A stretch of DNA of 64,000 nucleotides, from assembly GCF_000513895.2 (NCBI RefSeq), contig NZ_CP165783.1, forward strand, positions 558,001-622,000, written 5' to 3'. The position numbers were made by a program, and so were the translations under genes. The notes under the pieces are model-generated. The model had not been told where the DNA came from. It saw only the letters and a program-made list of their open reading frames with translations, and did no database searches. Every line of letters starts with the position of its first letter. The first letter of the stretch is position 1. The DNA comes from Ensifer sp. WSM1721 (GTDB taxonomy: Bacteria; Pseudomonadota; Alphaproteobacteria; Rhizobiales; Rhizobiaceae). Below are positions 15,550 to 23,592 of this stretch, piece by piece.

Positions 15550-15763
15550 ATGAATAAATTCGTGAGAAGTCTATTAGCCGAGCTCATCCCGGTGTGGATG
15601 ACGCCGCAGGAACCGCGCAGAGACGAACCGCCGACGGCCCGGTCGGGAGCCAAATCGTGGGAGCAGGCTGGGGGAGGAACCAATTCTGGAGCCCGAAGTC
15701 ATTCCACCCATTGATCCTGACGAGCAGGAGCGGCCGATCACGCCAGTGCCTCCGATTCGATGA
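15550..15763 (+). pseudogene. Small Pro/Glu-rich gene broken at a G run
   Basis: ATG at 15550, with AAAGGA about 9 nt upstream, opens MNKFVRSLLAELIPVWMTPQ. At the run of five G (15671-15675) the coding pattern moves one frame, to EEPILEPEVIPPIDPDEQER and then PITPVPPIR before the stop at 15763. One G fewer would give a single protein of about 70 residues with an acidic, proline-rich C terminus. Function unknown; the frameshift could be a real mutation, phase variation or a base-calling error. Confidence 0.5.
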
Positions 15764-15788
15764 GGCACTTCCGATGTGTACCACTTGG

Positions 15789-16226
15789 CTAGACCGCCTC
15801 GATATCCGTTCTTGAGAAATCGTCGCCCTTGAACAGAAGGGGGAGGCGATACTCCTTGGCGCAGGCGTAGGAGAAGCAATCACCAAAGTTCAGCCGTGCC
15901 GGATGACCGACAAAGCGGCCATAGTTGCGCGCCGCATTTATTGCCCTCCGATGCAAGGAGCCATTCATGGACAGTTCGCGCGCGCCGATAGTTTCCATAA
16001 ACTTTTGGACATCCTCTTCAACCTGATCAATCAACTCGGGCGGGGTAGGGGCCTGGTCGCCAAAGTGCGAGATCGAGATTATACGGGCTAGGCTGATTAC
16101 CGCCTCGAACATGGCGAGCGGCGAATAAAATTTAGGATTTTCTGACATTTCGATTTTAGCGAGAAGATAACCGGCATCTTCTTCGCGAGCTAAAATAGCA
16201 ACGATTGCTGACGCATCTAGGAACAT
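15789..16226 (-). CDS. vapC: VapC-type PIN-domain toxin, 145 aa
   Basis: Starts MFLDASAIVAILAREEDAG, the first PIN motif with its catalytic Asp. An acidic residue follows in MFEAVISLARI, and NFGDCFSYACAKEYRLPLLF carries the third conserved Asp near residue 115; KGDDFSRTDI completes the fourth. PIN toxins are Mg2+-dependent ribonucleases that cleave tRNA or rRNA when released from VapB. The ATG overlaps the vapB stop by one base (TGATG), confirming the start; a GTG four codons earlier is disfavoured. It is slightly longer than common 125-135 residue VapC proteins. Confidence 0.88.
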   Translation of the reverse strand: MFLDASAIVAILAREEDAGYLLAKIEMSENPKFYSPLAMFEAVISLARIISISHFGDQAPTPPELIDQVEEDVQKFMETIGARELSMNGSLHRRAINAARNYGRFVGHPARLNFGDCFSYACAKEYRLPLLFKGDDFSRTDIEAV

Positions 16227-16471
16227 CAAACTTCCCACATCTCGTCTGTGAACTTCTTCATGTCGAAGTCTGGCATGTTGGGTCCCATCTTGGCTCGCAC
16301 ACTGTCCTGAATCTTTTTGACGCGCTCTTTTAATGGTACAGCCTGTTCCGCTCGCGCCAACTCATTTTGCAGAGCGCGTCTGACCGCTTCCGTCTTGGTT
16401 GGCGCCTTCGTGGCCTGCTGGACCTTCCTTGCCAGTGCATCAACATCGTCGTCGCGAATGTAGAGAGACAT
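16226..16471 (-). CDS. vapB: VapB-type antitoxin (Rv0623-like), 81 aa
   Basis: MSLYIRDDDVDALARKVQQA followed by PTKTEAVRRALQNELARA is the ribbon-helix-helix domain of the Rv0623 transcription-factor-like antitoxin family. The C-terminal ~35 residues (ending DMKKFTDEMWEV) should wrap the PIN toxin. ATG at 16471 has a GAGG-type site upstream; the open frame before it is not supported. It would bind its own promoter, likely in the AT-rich 16475-16540 segment. It overlaps vapC by one base. Confidence 0.88.
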   Translation of the reverse strand: MSLYIRDDDVDALARKVQQATKAPTKTEAVRRALQNELARAEQAVPLKERVKKIQDSVRAKMGPNMPDFDMKKFTDEMWEV

Positions 16472-16948
16472 CGCCTTTACCTCACGTATATGCAGCTGAG
16501 AATATGTGAATATAGTAGCCTGGATATACATCAAGTGCAAGGAGTCGGGGGCGAAGCGTTCGCCAAGGCGAGGGAGGCGTCTTCGCCCGACCAACTCGTT
16601 TTCCCAGCCTGATCTTTCCGGTTTCACTTCTCTCCGTGGTCGAGGCGAGCGCTCGCCGTTCGCGCTGACCATTCTCTACTCTGGTCAAGAATGTGGTCCG
16701 GCCTCAAACAGGTAAGTCGAAAAGGGTGGACAGGAGACCTAAGCTCGCGAACTCTCCAATGGCGGATAGCCGATTCACGTATAGGTAGCCGTGTCTGTGA
16801 ATTCGAACGCTTAGACACGCCGGGTCTCTTCTTTCAATACGAGAGAAGGGGCCCTTTCGCTTTCCGTTTAGGCACGGGCCCGGTGATCGGAACGGAGGTT
16901 ACGGGCCTGACCGTAACCATGTACGAGGGTGGCCAAGGGGATACACTG
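16472..16948. other. Intergenic, no supported gene
   Basis: The first ~70 bases upstream of vapB are AT-rich and probably contain its promoter and operator. The rest has a plus-strand frame (16691-17068) with some coding character (VCEFERLDTPGLFFQYERRG) but no ribosome binding site, and it overlaps the better-supported small gene on the other strand. Confidence 0.35.
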
Positions 16949-17122
16949 CTATTCGGTGCTTGCTTCGGTCTTACCGCTCTCAGACGATGTGGACGGCTGC
17001 TCAAGGGGCCTTTCCGTCAGGGCCCTGATTTCCTCGGCGAGCGCGGCGAGCTGTGCCGCAATTTCTAAGAGGTCCGAAGCCGGTTTTGTGTTGCCGGTGC
17101 TTTCCTTATCACGGTCGCCCAT
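16949..17122 (-). CDS. Small Ala/Glu-rich helical protein, 57 aa
   Basis: MGDRDKESTGNTKPASDLLE leads into a heptad-like helix, IAAQLAALAEEIRALTERP, then a Ser/Thr-rich tail. It is predicted to be a short coiled coil. A related but frameshifted copy is at 6312-6494. No ribosome binding site is obvious, but conservation of the N terminus and helix between the two copies supports coding. Function unknown. Confidence 0.45.
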   Translation of the reverse strand: MGDRDKESTGNTKPASDLLEIAAQLAALAEEIRALTERPLEQPSTSSESGKTEASTE

Positions 17123-17274
17123 GTTCCCAAGTCGCCGTTTCTGGGGCGGCATTCTTTAACCCGACACCCCGAAATCAATCAGGAGAGTTCAATGAGCGCT
17201 GTCATCGCTCGCCAGGCCCGCGCTGCAGCAAAGGGCAGAGTGGATGAGAGCAACGTCGCGTCGGATCTTTTGCA

Positions 17275-17380
17275 CTACAGCGCCGTGCGTCTTTCAGACG
17301 CACAAAGGACGCTGTAGCACTTTGAATCGCTGCATGTTTTTGTCCTTGAGTCGGGTACGATTTAAGGACCCATGCAGTAG
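17275..17380. repeat. Rhizobial double-hairpin intergenic element
   Basis: The first hairpin (17275-17317) has outer arms CTACAGCG / CGCTGTAG and an inner stem GTGCGTCT / AGACGCAC. The second (17330-17377) has outer arms CTGCATG / CATGCAG and an inner stem built around GTCCTT / AAGGAC. The spacer reads GCACTTTGAATCG. From memory this two-hairpin arrangement recurs between genes in Sinorhizobium, Rhizobium and Agrobacterium; it may be a mobile intergenic repeat or encode a structured RNA. Confidence 0.65.
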
Positions 17381-17462
17381 ACACGCGCGCCGATCTTGGC
17401 AGCAACCCCGGAGAAGGACTGCGACGATTATCTCTATCGCGGCCCGAGCCGGATGCGGCTCG

Positions 17463-17708
17463 TCATCCCGGCTGGGAGATCTCATCGCTGTGATCCCCCT
17501 GGGATTTCAGAGAATGGAAGATTTGCAGCCAGAAAGTGAATTCGCCTTCGCGCTTGAGAACCCAGGCTTCAATCCCGCGATGCGCGGCAGCAGTAACAGC
17601 GTCGCACCCGTAAAACTCCATGGCACGCTGTACAGCCGTCGCCACAGCGACATCATTCTCGGCATCCACTTTGCTCGGATCCGAAATCTGGTTCGATAGC
17701 TTCGACAT
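17463..17708 (-). CDS. Small hypothetical protein, 81 aa
   Basis: ATG at 17708 is preceded by AAAGGAG with 8-nt spacing, a strong site that fixes the start. The peptide begins MSKLSNQISDPSKVDAENDV and has a helical centre (ATAVQRAMEFYGCDAVTAAA) and WVLKREGEFTFWLQIF near the end. I recognise no family. It is isolated, lying between the double-hairpin element and the MarR gene. Confidence 0.6.
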   Translation of the reverse strand: MSKLSNQISDPSKVDAENDVAVATAVQRAMEFYGCDAVTAAAHRGIEAWVLKREGEFTFWLQIFHSLKSQGDHSDEISQPG

Positions 17709-17983
17709 GTCGGCTCTCCTTTGAGAGTCCGGCGCAGAGTACTGTGGCCGGACGGTCTCGCAGCGAAGATCGGATCGCGTCGCCCGGAAGCACAAGCTCT
17801 GTTCATGTCGATCGATCGACACCCTAATCGCTTTCCCGCAGCCGCGAAAGGTTGAATTTTCTTCGCGGATTGACCGAGCCTCTTCAGGAGCGACGGACTC
17901 TCGCCTTGGTCGCGATTCACCTGCACGAAACCCACTTCGCTATGCACCGACTTAAAGTACCTTGTTTGCGGCGATATCTTCGC
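17709..17983. other. Intergenic, no gene seen
   Basis: About 275 bases between the small gene and the MarR regulator. A plus-strand frame here is Arg/Leu-rich and antisense to the end of the MarR gene. No repeat or terminator was recognised. Confidence 0.35.
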
Positions 17984-18352
17984 CTAAGACTCGCGCATGT
18001 GGTCGCGCTGAAAGCTCTGAATCTTCTCGAGTATTTGCGGCGCGATCTCGAACTGTCGGGCCTTGCCGCGCCCCATCGAGTTCTTCACGAACTTTTCAGT
18101 CAGCAGCCCGCGTCTCACCAAAGGATCTATCGTTTCCGTCACTCCGGTGCGCGTCAAGCCGGTGATTTCGACTATATTTGCAAGTGTTAGCTGCTGATGT
18201 CCCTGATGCATGATGTACAGCACGCTCATCATGCCGATCTGTTTGAGGCGCGACTGAGGCGTTTCACCTTCGAGGGGATTGTCGACGATCTCGTGGAAGA
18301 TGAAGCCGGAGAAGGCGAGGCTATGCCACTGGAGATTGAGTGCTCTTGTCAT
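17984..18352 (-). CDS. MarR-family transcriptional regulator, 122 aa
   Basis: A winged-helix protein: SVLYIMHQGHQQLTLANIVE and ITGLTRTGVTETIDPLVRRG form the recognition helix-turn-helix, followed by a wing containing FVKNSMGRGKARQFEIAP. It is somewhat shorter than typical MarR proteins (135-150 aa). It is divergent from the type IV secretion operon, with about 95 bases between its start and the first plus-strand gene, so it may control that operon as well as itself; this is inferred from position. No clear palindrome was seen in the intergenic gap. Confidence 0.75.
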   Translation of the reverse strand: MTRALNLQWHSLAFSGFIFHEIVDNPLEGETPQSRLKQIGMMSVLYIMHQGHQQLTLANIVEITGLTRTGVTETIDPLVRRGLLTEKFVKNSMGRGKARQFEIAPQILEKIQSFQRDHMRES

Positions 18353-18447
18353 TCGTTTAACTGCATTGTATAAGGCGGTATATCGAGTTCGCGGCTCGTG
18401 TGGAAATAGGAATTGAATTTGCGTCGCGTCTGCGGAGGCTCATCTCC

Positions 18448-18972
18448 ATGAAAAACCTTCTGATCGGGGTGGCATTGGCTGCATTTGGCGTCACCCATCC
18501 ATTCTACCTTATTTCAGCAAGTAATGCGCGGGCTGGCGAGTGGGGATGCCAGGTTATCCTATGCCTTTCCAATCAGGGTGGCCCCACACAATATGCCGAG
18601 TGCCGACCTCCGATCCAAAAGCTCTGGCGCGAGCTTGCAAAAGGCCATCCTTTCCCGACCTGCAGCGGGGCCGGCTTCCGGGCGTCGCGGCCGGGATACG
18701 AGCCGTATTCCTGTAACAGCGGCTATCGCCTGACGAAGCGCTATGGCGATCGCGGGCTCGAAGCGAGCTGTATTTCGACGACACCCCAGACTGTCTCAAA
18801 CGATGAATGTTATTCCGACAATCGTGGAGGCAGCACCTCGCCGCAATGGCGGCGAAGCGGAGGCCGCGCCGTTTGCCAACGCTATGTGACGACGCGGCCG
18901 AATGTCCGGCCGCAGCCCCACTATGTCGACGTCACGATCGACGGGCTCGGACGCCAACGGGTGTGGTACTAG
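18448..18972 (+). CDS. Secreted Cys-rich protein at the head of the T4SS operon
   Basis: MKNLLIGVALAAFGVTHPFY starts a signal peptide ending near SNARA, followed by GEWGCQVILCLSNQGGPTQY and IQKLWRELAKGHPFPTC. Eight or more Cys in the mature ~145 residues suggest disulphides in the periplasm. Proteins with this GEWGCQ-x-LCL beginning accompany virB-type operons of rhizobial plasmids, with no known function. ATG at 18448 has GGAGG about 9 nt upstream; 16 more codons are open but hydrophilic. The stop is one base before virB1. Confidence 0.65.
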   Translation: MKNLLIGVALAAFGVTHPFYLISASNARAGEWGCQVILCLSNQGGPTQYAECRPPIQKLWRELAKGHPFPTCSGAGFRASRPGYEPYSCNSGYRLTKRYGDRGLEASCISTTPQTVSNDECYSDNRGGSTSPQWRRSGGRAVCQRYVTTRPNVRPQPHYVDVTIDGLGRQRVWY

Positions 18973-18973
18973 C

Positions 18974-19642
18974 ATGCCCGTTGACTTCGTAGATCTCGCG
19001 CAGACCTGCGCACCCCTTGTTGCGGCCGAGATCCTTGCCGGTGTGGTGAGCCTCGAAAGCCGCTTCTCCCCCCACAACATTCGCATCAACAGCGGAGCCC
19101 CGCTCGCCAAGCAGCCGGCATCGAAGGCTGAGGCAATCGAGGTCGCGTCGACACTCGCCGCAGAACGGCAGGACATTCAGCTCGGCCTCGGCGGCCTAGG
19201 AATGGAAGAACTGTCGAGGCTGAAGCTCTCGATCTCCGACGCCCTCGATCCGTGCCTTAATCTTCGAGCCACCGCCACCCTGCTCGATGGCTACTACCAG
19301 CATGCGATCAAGGCGGGCGCCGATACCCAAAAAGCCGAGCAGACGATGCTGCAATCATATTCCGGGCGAGGGGACCCATTCGTCGGCGCGATCGTCAACT
19401 ACGACGAGCAGGTCCGCCGCGAGATCAAGAAGCTCGCTCCTGTAATGGCGCAGCTGACGATTAGTGACAATCGGGAGGGGAGCATACCGGTTGACACGGC
19501 CGCTGGAGATCTCGTCGCCGACACCAATGAAGATCTGATCAAGAACCAGCCGGCCGCCGTTCCTTCCTGGGACGTCTTCAGTTCCCGAAGGCGCTCTTCC
19601 ATCCTCGTATTTCAGAACAATCAAGTGGAGCATAGCGAATGA
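18974..19642 (+). CDS. virB1: VirB1-like lytic transglycosylase
   Basis: MPVDFVDLAQTCAPLVAAEI and VVSLESRFSPHNIRINSG show the SLT fold, with the catalytic Glu in SLESRF. A second conserved block is CLNLRATATLLDGYYQHA, followed by AEQTMLQSYSGRGDP. The enzyme cuts peptidoglycan so the T4SS channel can assemble. There is no classic signal peptide, as in several VirB1 proteins. The start one base after the preceding stop was preferred over an open frame of 24 more codons. The C-terminal ~60 residues are a variable tail. It overlaps virB2 by 4 nt. Confidence 0.85.
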   Translation: MPVDFVDLAQTCAPLVAAEILAGVVSLESRFSPHNIRINSGAPLAKQPASKAEAIEVASTLAAERQDIQLGLGGLGMEELSRLKLSISDALDPCLNLRATATLLDGYYQHAIKAGADTQKAEQTMLQSYSGRGDPFVGAIVNYDEQVRREIKKLAPVMAQLTISDNREGSIPVDTAAGDLVADTNEDLIKNQPAAVPSWDVFSSRRRSSILVFQNNQVEHSE

Positions 19643-19938
19643 TTTTCAGCATCAGAATTCGTCCGATCGCAGCGTCAACGCTCATGGCTGTCGCCACTGT
19701 GGCCGTCCTGGTCGAACCGGCTTTCGCACAGGCCGCCGGCATCGAAACCGTGCTGCAGAACATTGTCGACATGCTGACTGGCAACATCGCCAAGTTGTTA
19801 GCCGTCATCGCCGTGATCGTGATCTGCATCGCCTGGATGTTCGGATACATGGACCTCCGCCGAGCAGGGTTCTGGATCATCGGCATCGGCGGCATCTTCG
19901 GCGCCACCGAACTTGTGAACACCATTGTCGGGAGCTGA
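19639..19938 (+). CDS. virB2: VirB2 pilin (TrbC/VirB2 family), 99 aa
   Basis: A long signal sequence (RPIAASTLMAVATVAVLVEP, then AFAQAAG) precedes a mature pilin with two membrane helices: IAKLLAVIAVIVICIAWMFG and GFWIIGIGGIFGATELV. The size and layout are typical of the T4SS pilus subunit. It overlaps virB1 by an ATGA and is followed 5 bases later by virB3. Confidence 0.88.
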   Translation: MIFSIRIRPIAASTLMAVATVAVLVEPAFAQAAGIETVLQNIVDMLTGNIAKLLAVIAVIVICIAWMFGYMDLRRAGFWIIGIGGIFGATELVNTIVGS

Positions 19939-19942
19939 CCGC

Positions 19943-20284
19943 ATGCCGACCGCACGGCCAACGCTCGAGGAAGACACGCTCTTCATTGCCTGCACCCGGC
20001 CGGCGATGATCGCCGGCGTGACGATGGAAGCGATGGGGCTGAACATCATGCTCACGACGACCCTCTACATCGTCGCTGGATCGATCGCCTACTTGGCTGT
20101 CGGAGTCGTTTTCCATCTCGTCTTTCGCGCGCTCGTGAAGCACGACCAGAACATGTTCCGCATCCTGCTTGCCTGGGTGGAAACACGCGGTAGGTCACGC
20201 AACAGCTTCTATTGGGGTGGGGCGACGCTTTCGCCGCTGAGGCTCATTCGACGCTTTGACGAAAGGGACCTTGGATTTGCTTGA
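19943..20284 (+). CDS. virB3: VirB3 inner-membrane protein
   Basis: Begins MPTARPTLEEDTLFIACTRP, the conserved VirB3 start, then GLNIMLTTTLYIVAGSIAYL and a second hydrophobic stretch, LAVGVVFHLVFRALVKHD. 113 aa. It partners VirB4 at the base of the channel. It starts 5 nt after virB2 and overlaps the proposed virB4 start by 29 nt. Confidence 0.88.
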   Translation: MPTARPTLEEDTLFIACTRPAMIAGVTMEAMGLNIMLTTTLYIVAGSIAYLAVGVVFHLVFRALVKHDQNMFRILLAWVETRGRSRNSFYWGGATLSPLRLIRRFDERDLGFA

Positions 20285-22661
20285 GCGTGCAACGCTGAGG
20301 TCCCGAGAGCTCAACCCGGAGGCCTTCATCCCCTATATCCGCCATGTCGACGAGTCGACGATTGCGCTCGATTCCCGCGCACTGATGGTGATGATTGCGC
20401 TTGAGGGCGTCTCGTTCGAGACCGCCGACGTTCTCGACCTGAACGCTCTCCATCGCGACCTCAACACGCTCTACCGGAACATCGCCGATGAGCGGCTCGC
20501 CTTGTGGACTCATCTCATCCGCCGCAGGGACAGCGACTATCCCGAGGGAACCTTCACGACCGCGTTTGCGGCCGCGCTCAACGACAAGTACCGCGAGCGC
20601 ATGGTGGGCGAGGACCTGTTTCGCAACGACCTTTATCTGACGCTTCTTTGGTGCCCGGCCCGCGATCCGGCCGACAAGGCGGCGAGGCTCTTGTCGCGGT
20701 TGCGACGAACGCGTCAGACGGGTGCCGAGCTGGACGAGGAGTCCCTCAAGCAACTTCGAGAAAAGGTCATCGACGTCGCCGCCGCTTTGAAACGCTTCGA
20801 GCCGCGCGTACTGTCCCTCTACGAGCACGATGGCCTCCTGTTCTCGGAGCCGAGCGAAGTGCTGCATCAACTCGTCGGCGGCCGGCGGGAGCCGATCCCG
20901 CTGACAGAGGGGCGCATCGCCTCGGCGATCTATTCGGATCGCGTCATTGTCGGCCGGGAGACGATCGAAATCCGGCACGAGGCGACGAGCCGCTACGCCG
21001 GCATGCTGAGCTTCAAGGAATATCCGGCCCGTACCAAGACCGGCATGCTCGACAGCGTGCTCACCAGTTCCTTTGAGCTCACCCTATCGCAATCCTTCTC
21101 TTTCCTCTCGAAAGCCGACGCACGCGTCATCATGGGCCGCAAGCAGAACCAGATGGTCAGCAGCGGCGACAAGGCGGCCTCGCAGATCGAGGAGCTTGAC
21201 GAGGCCATGGACGATCTGGAGTCCAACCGGTTCGTAGTCGGCGAGCATCATCTCTCGCTTTGCGTATTTGCCTCATCCGTGAAGGAACTGAGCGACAATC
21301 TGGCCAAGGCACGCGCCAGCCTGACGAGCGGCGGCGCCGTCGTTGCGCGCGAGGATCTCGGGCTTGAGGGTGCGTGGTGGGCACAGTTGCCCGGCAACTT
21401 CCGCTACCGCGCCCGGTCCGGAGCGATCACGTCGCGGAATTTCGCAGCCTTGTCGCCCTTCCATTCCTATCCCGGCGGCCAGAAAGACGGCAATGAATGG
21501 GGCCCCGCCGTCGCTCTGCTCAAAACCGCGTCCGGCTCGCCGTACTACTTCAATTTCCACTACGGCGATCTCGGCAACACCTTCATCTGCGGACCGTCGG
21601 GCGCCGGCAAGACGGTGCTGCTCAACTTCATGCTGTCACAGCTCGAAAAGCATGAGCCACACGTGGTGTTCTTCGACAAGGACAGGGGCGCGGATCTCTA
21701 CGTGCGCGCCGCCGGCGGCACCTATCTGCCCCTCAAGAACGGCATCCCGACCGGCTGCGCCCCCTTGAAGGCCCTCGAACTCACGCCGGAGAACAAGGTG
21801 TTCCTCACGCGCTGGATCGGCAAGCTCGTCGGCTCGTCGTCCCGGGAACTGACCGTGACCGAGCTCCGCGATATCGCTTCCGCCATTGATGGTATCGCCG
21901 ATCTTCCGGTGGAGCGCCGGACCATCGGCGCGCTCAGGACTTTCCTCAACAACACCGATCCGGAAGGGATTGCCGCGCGGCTGCGGCGGTGGGAGAGCGG
22001 AGGGCCGCTCGGCTGGGTCTTCGACAACATCATCGAGGACGTCGGTTTTGGTGAATTCGGCGTCGGCGGCACGTTCGTCGGCTATGATATGACCGACTTC
22101 CTCGACAACGAGGAAATTCGCACGCCGCTCATGGCCTACCTGTTCCATAGAGTCGAACAGCTGATCGACGGCAGGCGCATCATCATCGTCATCGACGAGT
22201 TCTGGAAAGCGCTCCAGGACGAAGGCTTTCGCGATCTCGCGCAGAACAAGCTCAAGACGATCCGCAAGCAGAATGGCCTAATGCTCTTTGCCACGCAGAG
22301 CCCGCGCGATGCGATCGTCTCGCCGATCGCCCACACGATCATCGAGCAATGCCCGACACAGATCTTCCTGCCGAATTCCCGCGGCGACCGCGGCGACTAT
22401 GTCGACGGCTTCAAGCTCACGGAGCGCGAATACGAACTGATCGCGCGCGAGCTTTCCGTCGAGAGTCGAAAGTTCATATTGAAGCAGGGGCACAACAGCG
22501 TCGTCGCCGAGCTGAACCTCAGCGGTTTCGATGATGAACTCGCCATCCTCTCCGGCAGGACGGCGAATGTCGAGCTCGCAGATGCGATCCGCGCGGAGGT
22601 CGGCGACGCTGCCAAGGACTGGCTTCCCGTTTTCCAGCAACGAAGAAGGAGTGCGATCTAA
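20256..22661 (+). CDS. virB4: VirB4 secretion ATPase, 801 aa
   Basis: An AAA+-like conjugation ATPase with Walker A CGPSGAGKTVLLNFML near residue 450 and Walker B IIIVIDEFWKAL near residue 645; the FATQSPRDA segment and QIFLPN follow. The N-terminal ~400 residues are the CagE/TrbE/VirB domain. The enzyme energises pilus biogenesis and substrate transfer at the inner membrane. The first start is TTG at 20256; TTG codons at 20271 and 20277 (AAGGGA 8 nt before the latter) are equally possible, giving a protein beginning LDLLERATLRSREL. The stop overlaps virB5 by one base (TAATG). Confidence 0.92.
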   Translation: MTKGTLDLLERATLRSRELNPEAFIPYIRHVDESTIALDSRALMVMIALEGVSFETADVLDLNALHRDLNTLYRNIADERLALWTHLIRRRDSDYPEGTFTTAFAAALNDKYRERMVGEDLFRNDLYLTLLWCPARDPADKAARLLSRLRRTRQTGAELDEESLKQLREKVIDVAAALKRFEPRVLSLYEHDGLLFSEPSEVLHQLVGGRREPIPLTEGRIASAIYSDRVIVGRETIEIRHEATSRYAGMLSFKEYPARTKTGMLDSVLTSSFELTLSQSFSFLSKADARVIMGRKQNQMVSSGDKAASQIEELDEAMDDLESNRFVVGEHHLSLCVFASSVKELSDNLAKARASLTSGGAVVAREDLGLEGAWWAQLPGNFRYRARSGAITSRNFAALSPFHSYPGGQKDGNEWGPAVALLKTASGSPYYFNFHYGDLGNTFICGPSGAGKTVLLNFMLSQLEKHEPHVVFFDKDRGADLYVRAAGGTYLPLKNGIPTGCAPLKALELTPENKVFLTRWIGKLVGSSSRELTVTELRDIASAIDGIADLPVERRTIGALRTFLNNTDPEGIAARLRRWESGGPLGWVFDNIIEDVGFGEFGVGGTFVGYDMTDFLDNEEIRTPLMAYLFHRVEQLIDGRRIIIVIDEFWKALQDEGFRDLAQNKLKTIRKQNGLMLFATQSPRDAIVSPIAHTIIEQCPTQIFLPNSRGDRGDYVDGFKLTEREYELIARELSVESRKFILKQGHNSVVAELNLSGFDDELAILSGRTANVELADAIRAEVGDAAKDWLPVFQQRRRSAI

Positions 22662-23359
22662 TGGCTTCCTATCGACCTCAGGGAGCGGCGCTTGCGGCGG
22701 CGCTCGTTCTTTCCGCGAGCACCGCGGCAGGGCAGGGCATCCCGGTGATCGATCAGACGGCGATCGCCAAGCACATCGAGACCATCGCTGAGCTCAAGTC
22801 ACAGCTCGACGCCCTCAATCAGCAGATCGAACAGGCGCAGCAGCTCTACGGCTCGCTCAACAAGCTCACCGAGATGGCGGATGTCGCAAGCATCCTGAAC
22901 GATCCTGCCATCCGCAAGGCTCTGCCAGCAGAGTTCAATGCGATCGAGGGGTTACTCAAGGGTGAGGGCAGCGGCGTCTTCCGCGATTCCGCCTCGAAGT
23001 TCCTGGAGGGCAATTCGACCTATCGGACCAGTGCCAACGATTTCTATGCGCAGGAGCTTTCCCGCGCCCAGAACAAGAATGCCGGGCAGATGAGTCTCGG
23101 ACAGCAGATCTACGATGCGGCGACCAAGCGAATAGAGGGCATTGACCAATTGCGCGAAAAGATTTCCACGGCAAGCGACGCCAAGGACATTGCCGACCTT
23201 CAGGCCAGGCTTCAGGCGGAAACAGCCTTCCTCCAGACGGATCTGCTGCGCATGGAGGGTCTTCGCATGGTGCAGCAAGCGCAGGCCCAGGTCGACGAGC
23301 AGCGCAAGGCCGAGGACTGGCGGCGGCGCATGGATGCCATGGGAGCCGCACTGCAATGA
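22661..23359 (+). CDS. virB5: VirB5 minor pilin / tip adhesin
   Basis: Signal peptide (AALAAALVLSASTAAGQG) followed by IPVIDQTAIAKHIETIAELK and a Gln-rich helix, LNQQIEQAQQLYGSLNKLTE, characteristic of VirB5/TraC. The middle has the variable YDAATKRIEGIDQLREKI helix and the C terminus is another long helix rich in Gln/Ala. Length 232 aa. It sits at the pilus tip and contacts recipient cells. The ATG overlaps the virB4 stop and its own stop overlaps the next ATG (ATGA). Confidence 0.88.
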   Translation: MASYRPQGAALAAALVLSASTAAGQGIPVIDQTAIAKHIETIAELKSQLDALNQQIEQAQQLYGSLNKLTEMADVASILNDPAIRKALPAEFNAIEGLLKGEGSGVFRDSASKFLEGNSTYRTSANDFYAQELSRAQNKNAGQMSLGQQIYDAATKRIEGIDQLREKISTASDAKDIADLQARLQAETAFLQTDLLRMEGLRMVQQAQAQVDEQRKAEDWRRRMDAMGAALQ

Positions 23360-23571
23360 GGCTGCGTTTTCTTTCTGTTTTTCCCATCGTTCTGGCCGCT
23401 TGCTCGCAGGAAGCCGAGCGCGTCTATACCGTCGATGAACTGCTGGCTGACAAAGCGCTCCGTACCGACGTGATCGGCAAATGCCGCCGCAATCCGGGTG
23501 AGTTAGGCAACACTCCGAATTGCCAAAACGCTGCGGCAGCAGATTTCAGGACCCGTCTTGAACGAATGTAA
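23356..23571 (+). CDS. eexN: EexN-family entry-exclusion lipoprotein, 71 aa
   Basis: Lipoprotein signal MRLRFLSVFPIVLAACSQEA with lipobox LAAC. The mature part TVDELLADKALRTDVIGKCR and NPGELGNTPNCQNA match EexN entry-exclusion proteins, which reduce redundant transfer between cells carrying the same plasmid. Its location between virB5 and virB6 is the usual one. It overlaps virB5 by 4 nt. Confidence 0.8.
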   Translation: MRLRFLSVFPIVLAACSQEAERVYTVDELLADKALRTDVIGKCRRNPGELGNTPNCQNAAAADFRTRLERM

Positions 23572-23592
23572 GAAGCGCTCGGAGGCAAAACC

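Noticed and set aside
14358..15557. Long plus-strand open frame (399 codons) opposite the second ku gene
   Set aside because: It is antisense to a clear Ku protein, has no ribosome binding site and shows no domain; long antisense frames are common in GC-rich DNA.
17192..17317. 41-codon plus-strand frame with AGGAG before its ATG
   Set aside because: More than a third of it is the first hairpin of the intergenic element, and it stops at the end of that hairpin; coding is doubtful despite the ribosome binding site.
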